A DNA stretch of 64,000 nt, from NCBI GenBank assembly GCA_025667525.1, contig CM046876.1, positions 567,793,469 to 567,857,468 on the forward strand, written 5' to 3'. This DNA is from Glebionis coronaria (Eukaryota > Streptophyta > Magnoliopsida > Asterales > Asteraceae). Shown piece by piece: positions 42,237-50,454 of the stretch. Positions within the stretch are counted from its first letter, which is position 1; every line of letters begins with the position of its first letter. Below the pieces are notes generated by a model. That model did not search any database, was not told the DNA's origin, and saw only the letters and a program-made list of their open reading frames with translations. Position numbers and translations under genes: made by a program.

Positions 42237-44636
42237 ATGCGTACTAGATCTTCTAATTATCAAGAGCCCGAGCCTCAGGAAGATTTAGCTATGTCTGGTG
42301 TAAACAACAATAATCTACCGCACCCTAATAATAACAACAATGTTCTTCCACAGCCCGATCTTCGGACCATGGAGGAACTTTGTCAACCAACAATGTTTGG
42401 ACGAGGAGGACCGATTGCGCCGATGCAAATCAGCGCTCCTGAGTTTTCGTTGAAGCACCATATGATTCAGCAAGTGCAAACAAACCCATTCCGTGGACTG
42501 CCTGATGATGATGCCAACAAACACCTCGACAAGTTCATTACTATCACCCAGAGCATGAAGTTGGCTGGTGCCACAATGGATGAACTTCGCCTACAACTCT
42601 TTCCACACACTCTATTACATCATGCCGATAAATGGTTTGATCGTCTACCGAAGAATTCTATTCACACTTGGGATGATATGACTCAACGCTTTTTGTCGCG
42701 CTACTTTCCACCATCCATGGTCACTAGCCTTCGACATCAGATCAGCGGTTTCATGCAAGATCCCGATGAATCTCTTTTTGACGCTTGGGAGAGATATAAT
42801 GTCTTGATCGATAGATGTCCAAACCACAACATGCTCCCTGTGACCTTAATAGACACTTTCTACAACGGTTTGACTTTTCGAGATCGTGATACGATTAATG
42901 CAGCTGCCGGTGACACATTCATGAAAAGGAGACCCGAGGAGTGTAGAGAGTTAATTGAGAACATGACTACTCACCACAAAAACTGGGATTCCTCTGCTTC
43001 TTCAAGGAACAACCCGAGAGTCAATGTTTTCTCCACCTCAGCAAACCCTGATATGACCGAACTCACCCGTGTGCTGACTGAAATGAGCAGAAGTATGCAA
43101 CTCTTGGCTTCAAACCAACAACAACAACAAGTTAAAGCTGTTGCTGCTCCTTGTGAAACATGCGGCGGTCCTCACTCATACACCGATTGTCCTTCAACAC
43201 AAGGAAAACCGGAAAATGTGTATGCGGCTTATGGTAATTATTCACCGGAAAATTACCAAGCTCGACCTCAAGGGGATAGAAATCTGCTGAGTTACCGTTT
43301 CAACAACTACCTTTCACCAGGTTTTTCTCCTCAAAACCAAAACCCCGCCAACAACTACACTAGAAGCAACCAAATCCCACCAAAAGCTTCTAATCCTTAT
43401 CACCCACCCGCTCAACAACTCCCACCCATTAACCCCGATGTTGAAGCCATCATGAGAACCCAAGGTGAGCAAATCAAGAATCTGCAGAGCCAAATTATTA
43501 ATCTGAAAGGAGATATTACCAAGCAAGGAAATGAGATAAGATCCGAGCTTCGAGATAATATTCAATCCTCCTTCAGCAATCAAACCAATGATTTGAAGAA
43601 TATGCTTGCTAGTTTCTTGCCCGCCGCTCAACCTTCTTCTTCAAGTTCTCTACCTTCAAACACCGTCACTAATCCGCGAGCCAATGTGAGTGCTATTACT
43701 ACCCGTAGTGGAGTAACCATCGTAGGACCATCAATCCCACCACCATCATCTACACCTCCTCCACCACCATTTATCCCTACTCCTCCTACACCTAGTATTA
43801 GTGCACCATTACCGTCTCCGCCTCGACGTGATGAAGTTCCCACAAATGACCCTTCAACATCTCAACCTTTACCTACACCTGCACCACCCAAACCCAATAT
43901 CCCTTATCCCTCTCGTTTAGGCAAGACCAAAATGCTAACCAAGGAGGACTCTGACGTGACACGCTATGTGAAGATGATTTCCCAAATGAACTTCAACATT
44001 AGCTTTCTTGAAGCACTTGTCCACATGCCCAAATTTGTCAAAGCATTTAAGGAATTGCTTAACAAGAAGGAGAAACTGATTGAACTCACCAACACTCGAT
44101 TAAATGAAAACTGCTCTGCAGTTATTCTTAAAGAACTTCCGGAAAAGCTTGGAGATCCCGGTCGTTTTGTGTTGCCTTGCGTGTTCAACAAAACCGAAGA
44201 ATTTACTGCCCTTGCTGATCTCGGGGCTAGTATTAATTTGATGCCATTGAGTGTTTGGAAAACACTATCATTGCCCGACCTCACTCCAACAAAGATGACT
44301 CTTGAACTTGCAAATCGCACTCTCGCTTACCCCGTTGGTATAGCCGAAGATGTTTTCATTAAAGTTGGCACATTTACTTTCCCGGTCAATTTTGTCGTAG
44401 TTGATTATGAAATGGCCCCTCGTATTCCTTTAATACTTGGTCGGCCATTCTTGAGAACCGGACGAGCTTTAGTGGATGTTGCCGAAGGTGAGTTAATCTT
44501 AAGAGTCGGGGATGATGCACAAGTTTTCAAAATGGGGAAGCTTACTAGTACAACTTTTGGAGGCCGAGAATCAGTGAATATGATTAATGTGCTCGATGAC
44601 TTTACCGTCTACGACAATCCTCTATTCGACTCTTGA
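42237..44636 (+). CDS. gag-protease polyprotein of element E (intact)
   Basis: An uninterrupted 799-codon frame starts at the ATG at 42237 (MRTRSSNYQEPEP); the frame is open further left, but only as leader. Residues about 60-270 are the retrotransposon gag domain (FRGLPDDDANKHLDKF, WFDRLPKNSIHTWDD, RYFPPSMVTSLRHQI). A CxxCGGPHxYxxC metal-binding motif is near residue 305, a short coiled coil near 410-450, and a Pro/Ser-rich linker at about 490-560. The retropepsin-like domain has ALADLGASINLMPLSVW near residue 660 and IPLILGRPFL near 735. It ends at a TGA in the context TCT TGA T, and an acidic frame in +1 overlaps it by 50 bases. No RT follows. It would form particles and process itself. 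An intact frame in a non-autonomous element suggests recent selection. Confidence 0.93.
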   Translation: MRTRSSNYQEPEPQEDLAMSGVNNNNLPHPNNNNNVLPQPDLRTMEELCQPTMFGRGGPIAPMQISAPEFSLKHHMIQQVQTNPFRGLPDDDANKHLDKFITITQSMKLAGATMDELRLQLFPHTLLHHADKWFDRLPKNSIHTWDDMTQRFLSRYFPPSMVTSLRHQISGFMQDPDESLFDAWERYNVLIDRCPNHNMLPVTLIDTFYNGLTFRDRDTINAAAGDTFMKRRPEECRELIENMTTHHKNWDSSASSRNNPRVNVFSTSANPDMTELTRVLTEMSRSMQLLASNQQQQQVKAVAAPCETCGGPHSYTDCPSTQGKPENVYAAYGNYSPENYQARPQGDRNLLSYRFNNYLSPGFSPQNQNPANNYTRSNQIPPKASNPYHPPAQQLPPINPDVEAIMRTQGEQIKNLQSQIINLKGDITKQGNEIRSELRDNIQSSFSNQTNDLKNMLASFLPAAQPSSSSSLPSNTVTNPRANVSAITTRSGVTIVGPSIPPPSSTPPPPPFIPTPPTPSISAPLPSPPRRDEVPTNDPSTSQPLPTPAPPKPNIPYPSRLGKTKMLTKEDSDVTRYVKMISQMNFNISFLEALVHMPKFVKAFKELLNKKEKLIELTNTRLNENCSAVILKELPEKLGDPGRFVLPCVFNKTEEFTALADLGASINLMPLSVWKTLSLPDLTPTKMTLELANRTLAYPVGIAEDVFIKVGTFTFPVNFVVVDYEMAPRIPLILGRPFLRTGRALVDVAEGELILRVGDDAQVFKMGKLTSTTFGGRESVNMINVLDDFTVYDNPLFDS

Positions 44637-45414
44637 TAATCCACTTTTTCATGATGTTGTGGATGATTCTCTCCCTACTTTCGAAGCTTCTCCCATTTAT
44701 GATTCTCCACCGGTCTTTGATGCTTATGATGATGATGATTCTAGCTCAGATTCGGATGATTTTGATGATTGTACTTATGAGTATCCCGAGCTGCCCACAT
44801 ATGATGATTTTGATGAGGCCGATACTCTTTCGAGCGATTCTTCACACGATGAAGATCCTCCGCCATCACTCAATCCTACTTTGGACGATTACTCATTTGA
44901 GGAAGATTTCTCTGAATTTCTCAACACTTACTTCCCTCATGAGAGTGATGCACCTCCTTTGGACTTTGAAGATTATCGTCTTGATCCTACTTTGGATTTG
45001 AAGAAAATTTTGTCAAAGGAGAAGAAACCGGTCGACACCGAAATCCGTTGCACATACGATATGACACCTCTTTGTCCCCCTTCTGAGGACGAGGTTGTGC
45101 TTCTTTGCGGATCTTCTTCACACTCGGCTGAGCCTGAGTGCTATTTTCCCCTAAAGGAAAAGGTGTTCGACCCTGGTATTGAAATTCTGCAGCCATCTCA
45201 GTATCCACCTGATGAAATAAAAGGAAATATCTTTGGAACTTATGGAAATCTGCTTGCACAACTTCAACCTTGCTTCCACCGTGCTCCATTGCTGCTTAAG
45301 GGAACCTTGCCTACTCTTCTTTGGCTTGCCTTGTTCGCCTTACGCCTATGCTATTTGCTCGATGAAAACTATGTCTTTGATCCTGGTGGATATGTCTTAT
45401 GCTTCTTCCGTTGA
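44587..45414 (+). CDS. Acidic frame after gag-protease of element E, function unknown
   Basis: The frame is 275 codons from the ATG at 44587, or about 259 codons if entered by a +1 shift at the gag-protease stop (44634). Residues about 20-125 are very rich in Asp, Ser and Glu (AYDDDDSSSDSDDFDD), and the middle is Pro-rich with several Cys. The last 50 residues contain a hydrophobic run (LPTLLWLALFALRLCYLL) that could be a membrane segment. No RT motif is present. It sits where the acidic protease-RT linker lies in A and F, so it may descend from that linker plus unrelated sequence. The run YDNPLF/LDNPLF occurs on both sides of the gag-protease stop, as a short duplication. The frame has no internal stop, which in a young element may mean little. 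I do not recognise the family. Confidence 0.6.
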   Translation: MCSMTLPSTTILYSTLDNPLFHDVVDDSLPTFEASPIYDSPPVFDAYDDDDSSSDSDDFDDCTYEYPELPTYDDFDEADTLSSDSSHDEDPPPSLNPTLDDYSFEEDFSEFLNTYFPHESDAPPLDFEDYRLDPTLDLKKILSKEKKPVDTEIRCTYDMTPLCPPSEDEVVLLCGSSSHSAEPECYFPLKEKVFDPGIEILQPSQYPPDEIKGNIFGTYGNLLAQLQPCFHRAPLLLKGTLPTLLWLALFALRLCYLLDENYVFDPGGYVLCFFR

Positions 45415-45778
45415 TGATCAAGGTCGAGTCAGGCTAACGACTCGGTTAACAAAAATCACGCGCTTCTTGGGAGGCAACCCATGCATCTATCTTTTCGCTT
45501 TCTTTATCATAAGTGTAGGGGAGACCCTTTGGTTTGCTATTTCCTCTCCTCACTTCTTAATCAGGGATTCGAGCTTCAATGATCCACTCTTGATGATTCT
45601 TGACGACCCGTGATTTCGTGTTTTACTTCTTCCCGGTTCTATCCTAAACTCTTTTCGATTCACTATTTTATATTTTCTCAATATTAAAATAGGAATCTCT
45701 TTAGTTGTCCTTTCCTTAGCAAGATTTAAACAACGTGCACAATGTCCTGAGTGTAGGGGAGTTTACTCCCACATGCTT

Positions 45779-45816
45779 AAACATTGAGGACAATGTTTAT
45801 CTTAAGTGTAGGGGGG
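45779..45816 (+). other. Internal hairpin plus purine tract of element E
   Basis: AAACATTGAGGACAATGTTT (8-bp stem, AGGA loop) is followed by AAGTGTAGGGGGG. The 20 bases are identical to those in A and F. Confidence 0.8.
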
Positions 45817-46040
45817 ACTTCTATCGAAGTTAAGTGGTCTTTTCCTTGTATTTGTCCTCATTTTAACCGGAAAATCAATTTTTCGACATTTTTCAAAATT
45901 TTTGATCTATTTTGGCCTATTAGTTTTTCCTTTTGCATAGTTATTTTCTTTCCCTATTAGAATAAATGTTTAAATAAGTGGTTTTAATTTTCAAAACGTT
46001 GTGAATCTTTTGACTCAACCCGAGTTACTCTAGCTAGTAT

Positions 46041-46276
46041 CCTTAACGTGTTTAAGTCAAGTTTTGCTAGGCTTTTATATAGGGGGCTATAAAACGCGAA
46101 AGTCTTAACTCTCACGGGTTAAGAACAAGAACTTTTCGCAAGTTCCTATAATTGATCCTAGAGAGTCGTTTATCAAGGGAACTTTAAAATGCGAGTTCTA
46201 AACTTGAAAAAGTCTAAGAATTTGCAAGATCCTATAGGCGACTCGAAAACCCAAAACTTTGATTTAATAGGCTAAG
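46041..46276 (+). other. Noncoding block shared by elements E and A
   Basis: Counterpart of 28171-28405, with long runs of identity such as GGTTAAGAACAAGAACTTTT and AGTTCCTATAATTGATCCTA. Confidence 0.75.
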
Positions 46277-47395
46277 CATTCACGAGTCTCATTACTTGAG
46301 ATTTTAAACTGTGGAGAACGAGAGATGATAGAGCCAATTATAAGTCCGGTATTCTTTCGTGAATTTATGTGAGTTAATTATAAGCCTATTCTCCCATCGC
46401 TTGCTTAATAATTTATCTGCTAATAAATAAGCTTGTACGATTTGAAAGGTTACTTAGCTTCTAGCCCCAGATCGTTTAAAAGTTGCTCGGTATGGATTAG
46501 AGTTCATAGCCAAGGCATAACTTATTGAAGCGGGACGCGAAGATTGGCGAGTCCGAAAAGGCCCTAACAAGGCATGAGGACTATGTTTTGTTGCTAAAGA
46601 TCCAAAATGATGTGAAGAATCATTTATCGAAAATCAATATGAAGGATCGAGACACACGACGAAAAGCAAATACTCCCCAAAAGTCATGGAGAAGTGTATC
46701 CGAAAAGACCCTAACAAGGTATGAGGATAAATAGATCCAAGTCATAAAAGGAGGCGGATCGTTGTATATCAAAATCCAAAATAAAGATTGGAGAAAAATG
46801 AAGAAGTCGTGGTCCAAGTATGAATCTCTCAAAAAGTTCAAGTGAAGAAACTCCAATTATGAAGAGAAGACCATTATTTCATGAACGTCTCTCAAGATTT
46901 GAAGTATGAAGTCGCTGCCAAATATCGGTCCGAGAAAGGTCTCAAATCGCGAAGCGAGTTATGCCAAGATATGAACTTTCTGAGGTCCCAAGAAGCAGTT
47001 TTAAAAGATTTGGTCCTTTAGCTAACTATTGATTAAATCGTTCACCTTATTTTCAGACTAAATAACTATCGAAATAAGTCAAACAATGCATCCTCGTGAT
47101 CATTCAAGACAAAAAATAAAATATAAGAGATACCCATAGGAATAAGGGAGTCTAAGTGAATAATTAGCCCACATGAGTTCATGTTAGTTTACTAACTTAT
47201 AATAACAATGATCTCGTTTTTAAGCTTGGTTTGGAGAAAGTGAAAAGTTGAGGATGATGATTATTCATGACATTTCCAAAACCCAAGGTATGCTTTTGAT
47301 TTCTTTATTTTGAATAATTATAATTTTCTATCTCTTTAATAAAGGCCAACGTGGATTAATTTTGATGAAAATGTAAACGTGCTTTGTAACTAATG

Positions 47396-47435
47396 CATTG
47401 CATGAGGACATTGCAATGGTCAAGTGTAGGGGATT
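47396..47435 (+). other. Terminal hairpin and polypurine tract of element E
   Basis: CATTGCATG-AGGA-CATTGCAATG (47396-47418) is a stem with one bulge. AAGTGTAGGGGATT then leads to the LTR start at 47436. Confidence 0.78.
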
Positions 47436-49194
47436 TGATATGTGTGAAAACACACATCTTTTCTACCACTTAATTACAATAATAACCGGACCAAAACCTG
47501 TATTTTATGTCTTTTATGTCGGAATTATGCGTGGTTTGTGTTTTTGTTGTGATTTAGGACGAAAAGGTGAAAAGTGGAGAAAACACGGGAATTCACGGGC
47601 ATTTACGGACTTTTATTGAAGAAAAGGATGAAAGACGAAGTCAAGAAGTCAAGAATGCAAAAAGAACGGAAGTCCAAGACCAATTCTGAAGATTTATCGA
47701 AGAAAAAGTCAAAAGACGGAAGTTTACTTTAAGCCGAGGAACTCAAGTCTTATTTATCGTAGAATTTAAAGACGAGTCCAAAGAAATCCCGAGCCAAAAG
47801 TCATCACATTCCAAGATTAACAAAAAGATTAAGAAGGAAGGACTTAAGGGCGCAATTAAGAAGAAAGGAAGGAGATGAGGAAGCTTCCTCTAACCTTCCT
47901 CCTAATCACCTATAAATACTTCCCTTTTCATTTCATTTGCTCTTGTTGACTAATAGTGACAATTAATTCTTCCATGGTTGGATAGCTTGACAAACTATCT
48001 CTTCCACTTTTATTTACTTGCACCTTTAATTACTTGCACATTTAAATACATGTTTTGCACCTTAATTACCTTTTAATTTCAAGTAAGTGTTTCTTTTAAT
48101 TACTTGCACCTTTACTTATTCTTGTTAATCTTCTTCTACCTTTCTTTAATCTTTGATTTACACGTTTTTATCTTGTTAAGTTGTTTAAAGTTTTCATTTT
48201 TATGCTTTTGATTGTTTTAAATCACTTATTTTCATAGCTTATTGGATTTATTTTCAAGTTTATATAGTTTTTACAAAAGTTATTTTTATATAAAAAGTTG
48301 TTTTTCTTAAAGTTTATCTTTTTCGTGTCTTAAAAGTTGTTAACTTTCAGTTTCGTAGCTTATTTTTACACGGTTTCACCTTAGGATTTAGTCTTGTGCT
48401 TATTAGAATCATAGCTTATTAGATTAGCTTTATTTGTGCTTTTTCCACCTTATTCCGATCAAACCAATCGGAAAAGGGTTTTACATTCCGACCATAGCTT
48501 CTTGGCTTGGTCGGAAAAGGGTTTCATTATTCCGATTGGGGGAGGTTCTTGGTATTCCGATTGGTGTAAGTTTTGAGTATTCCGATCGGGAAAAGTGACA
48601 GCATTCCGATTAGTGCTCATCCCTCATTCCGATTGAGGTGTTGAGTTGGTATTCCGATCGTGGGTAAGGTGACAGCTATTCCGATCGTAGGTTCCGATTA
48701 ACATTCCGACCAGGTCCATCCATATTCCGATCAAGGTAAGGCAAACATTCCGATCTGAAGGTGTTGGTTATTCCGATTGGGTGAGTGACAGCATTCCGAT
48801 TTGGGGCCGGCCATCATTCCGATCTGAGGTGAGCCTGATCGGAATATATTCCGATTGGGGTATTTTTCTTATTTTGTCTTGTTTAATTTTTAGTTTATGT
48901 TTTACACTTTGTCTAATTTTAATTTCCGTCACGCTTTTATTAAATTACTTTTTGTCACGTTTTTAAATATTGCACCTTTCTTTTAAATTAGACTTAGATT
49001 TAATTTCACGTTCTTTTAATACTTGCCCTTTACTTTAACGACATTTACTTTTAAGTCTTTGCACATTTAAATTTAAAAACAACCAAAAATATTTGTTCCA
49101 CCAAAATAAAACTGAGTCACATAGAGAACCTAGATCAATTCGATTAGACCAACACATCAACAAATCTTTTAATTAGGCTAAAATCGAGTTATTA
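47436..49194 (+). repeat. 3' LTR of element E
   Basis: 1,759 bp, partner of 40227-41984, with the ATTCCGAY array at 48452-48855. The array is conserved except for a few point changes between motifs; one GTTCCAATT in the 5' copy reads GTTCCGATT here. Confidence 0.94.
48452..48855 (+). repeat. ATTCCGAY motif array (3' LTR of E)
   Basis: Second copy of the array at 41242-41645, with all sixteen motifs and the three inverted copies kept. Confidence 0.9.
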
Positions 49195-49199
49195 GGTAA
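49195..49199. repeat. Target site duplication of element E, right copy (GGTAA)
   Basis: Exact copy of 40222-40226; pol of D resumes in frame here. Confidence 0.93.
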
Positions 49200-49903
49200 C
49201 TAAAGTCATACTCAAGAATGAGCCAGATCCTCATGTTAATGTTCATTTGTATAGGTCCATGATTGGCTCACTCATGTATTTGACTGCTTCACGCCCAGAC
49301 ATTATGTCTGTTAGTGCTTGTTCTAGACATCAGGTGGCACCTAGCGTGTCTAATTTGAATGCTGTCAAGAAAATCTTCAAGTATATCAAGGCACAACCCA
49401 AGCTAGGCTTATGGTATCCAAGGGAATCCCCTTTTGTTCTTGAAGCCTATAGTGATAATGATTATGCAGGTGCTAATAATGATATGAAGTCAACTACTGG
49501 TGGTTGTCAGTTTTTTGGACGTAAGCTTATCTCATGGCAATGTAAGAAATAGACCATAGTAGCTACTTCCTCAACAAAAGCTGAACATGTAGCTGCTGCT
49601 AGTTGTTGTGGACAAGTCTTGTAGATACAAAACCAAATGTTAGACTATGTGTTAAATTTTATGAGCACCAAAATCTTCATTGACAATCAAAGCACTATCT
49701 GCATTGTGAAGAATCCGGTGTTTCATCAAAGAACCAAGCATATAGAGATCCGACATCATTTTATACGAGATGCAAATGAAAAGAAGATGATACAGGTTCT
49801 CAAGGTACATAAGGATGATAATGTTGCTGACTTATTGACTAAAGCATTCGATGGTCCAAGGTTCAACCACTTGGTGGTTCACATTGGTATTGTCAATCCT
49901 TAA
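49195..49903 (+). pseudogene. pol of element D, second part: RT end and RNase H
   Basis: This continues D after E. The copia motif YRSMIGSLMYLTASRPDI lies at about 49247-49300. RNase H follows with SDNDYAGANNDMKSTTGG and SWQCKK, then a TAG at 49550-49552, STKAEHVAAASCCGQ and a second TAG at about 49622-49624. The C-terminal part has FIDNQSTICIVKNP, HIEIRHHFIRD and NVADLLTKAF and stops at 49903. Two nonsense codons make it dead. Confidence 0.9.
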
Positions 49904-50454
49904 GGTCTAGGATTGAGGGGAGGCAAAGCCTAAGGGGGAGGCTTGTTGTAAATGTATACTTGTACATTCTTACTTATGGTAGCTTCTTTCGGCATATTAC
50001 ATGGGTTTTTGCTTTGTGTGCAACTTCTGGTGGAAGTATTTAGTTACTCCTAGTGGCATTCTCCTGCTCCTAGTGGGTCAATACCCTTCCTTATCTACTT
50101 GTGTTTGGCTTCTAGTATCTCTTCGGGTCACTGTTCATTATGTTGACTTTTGTTGACAACTCGCTGCTACTAGCGTTGACTTCTAGCCGCTTTGACTTTC
50201 AGTCAACTTAAGTTACTCCTGGTGCCTCCATTTTATATTATTGTTAACTGGGATAGATATTAATAGATTAAAGGGCAAGTAATGCCTTAACTTGGAAAGG
50301 GCAACCCCCATAATTAAGGGTCAATGAACAGTTTCCCTAACCATTATTTATGGTCAATGGGATCATTTGACTCAATTATCATCACATAAACACACACATG
50401 CTCCTACCCTCAACCATATTCTAGCATTAACCTTCCATTCTTCATCAATCATCC
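49904..50454 (+). other. Region between pol and env-like frame of element D
   Basis: Two purine tracts, GAGGGGAGG and AAGGGGGAGG (49915-49940), follow the pol stop, then about 500 bases without coding. CTCCTAGTGG-like motifs recur at about 50045, 50070 and 50215 and resemble motifs in the D LTR. The start TGTTGTAAATG at 49944 does not match the 5' LTR of D, so this is not its 3' LTR. Confidence 0.5.

Larger units (their letters stand above)
45415..47435 (+). other. 3' noncoding region of element E
   Basis: There is no convincing frame. GACTCGGTTAACAAAA lies directly after the acidic frame, as after pol of A. Four copies of AAGTGTAGGGG-like purine tracts lie at 45511, 45750, 45805 and 47422. 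A perfect hairpin is at 45779-45798, the block shared with A at about 46041-46276, and a duplicated segment TCCGAAAAGRCCCTAACAAG at 46553 and 46699. The terminal hairpin is at 47396-47418. Confidence 0.7.
40227..49194 (+). mobile_element. Element E: non-autonomous Athila-related retrotransposon with gag-protease and an acidic frame
   Basis: E is complete: 1.76-kb LTRs at both ends, GGTAA duplications, a primer binding site at 41988 and a purine tract before 47436. The interior codes for an intact gag-protease and a second acidic frame. Then follow 2 kb of noncoding DNA, with no trace of RT, RNase H or integrase. The LTR pair differs at about 16 positions by eye (0.9%), so it moved recently and must have used enzymes from a related Athila element. 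The LTR ends in TTATTA and not CA; the target duplication fixes this border. Confidence 0.92.

Noticed and set aside
46525..46734. Small plus-strand frame in the 3' noncoding region of E
   Set aside because: It arises from the duplicated TCCGAAAAGRCCCTAACAAG segment, and no similar frame exists at the matching place in A or F.
49944..50230. 3' LTR of D after its pol
   Set aside because: It follows a purine tract and starts TGTT, but the sequence does not match the 5' LTR at 34016-34492, and env-like coding continues behind it.
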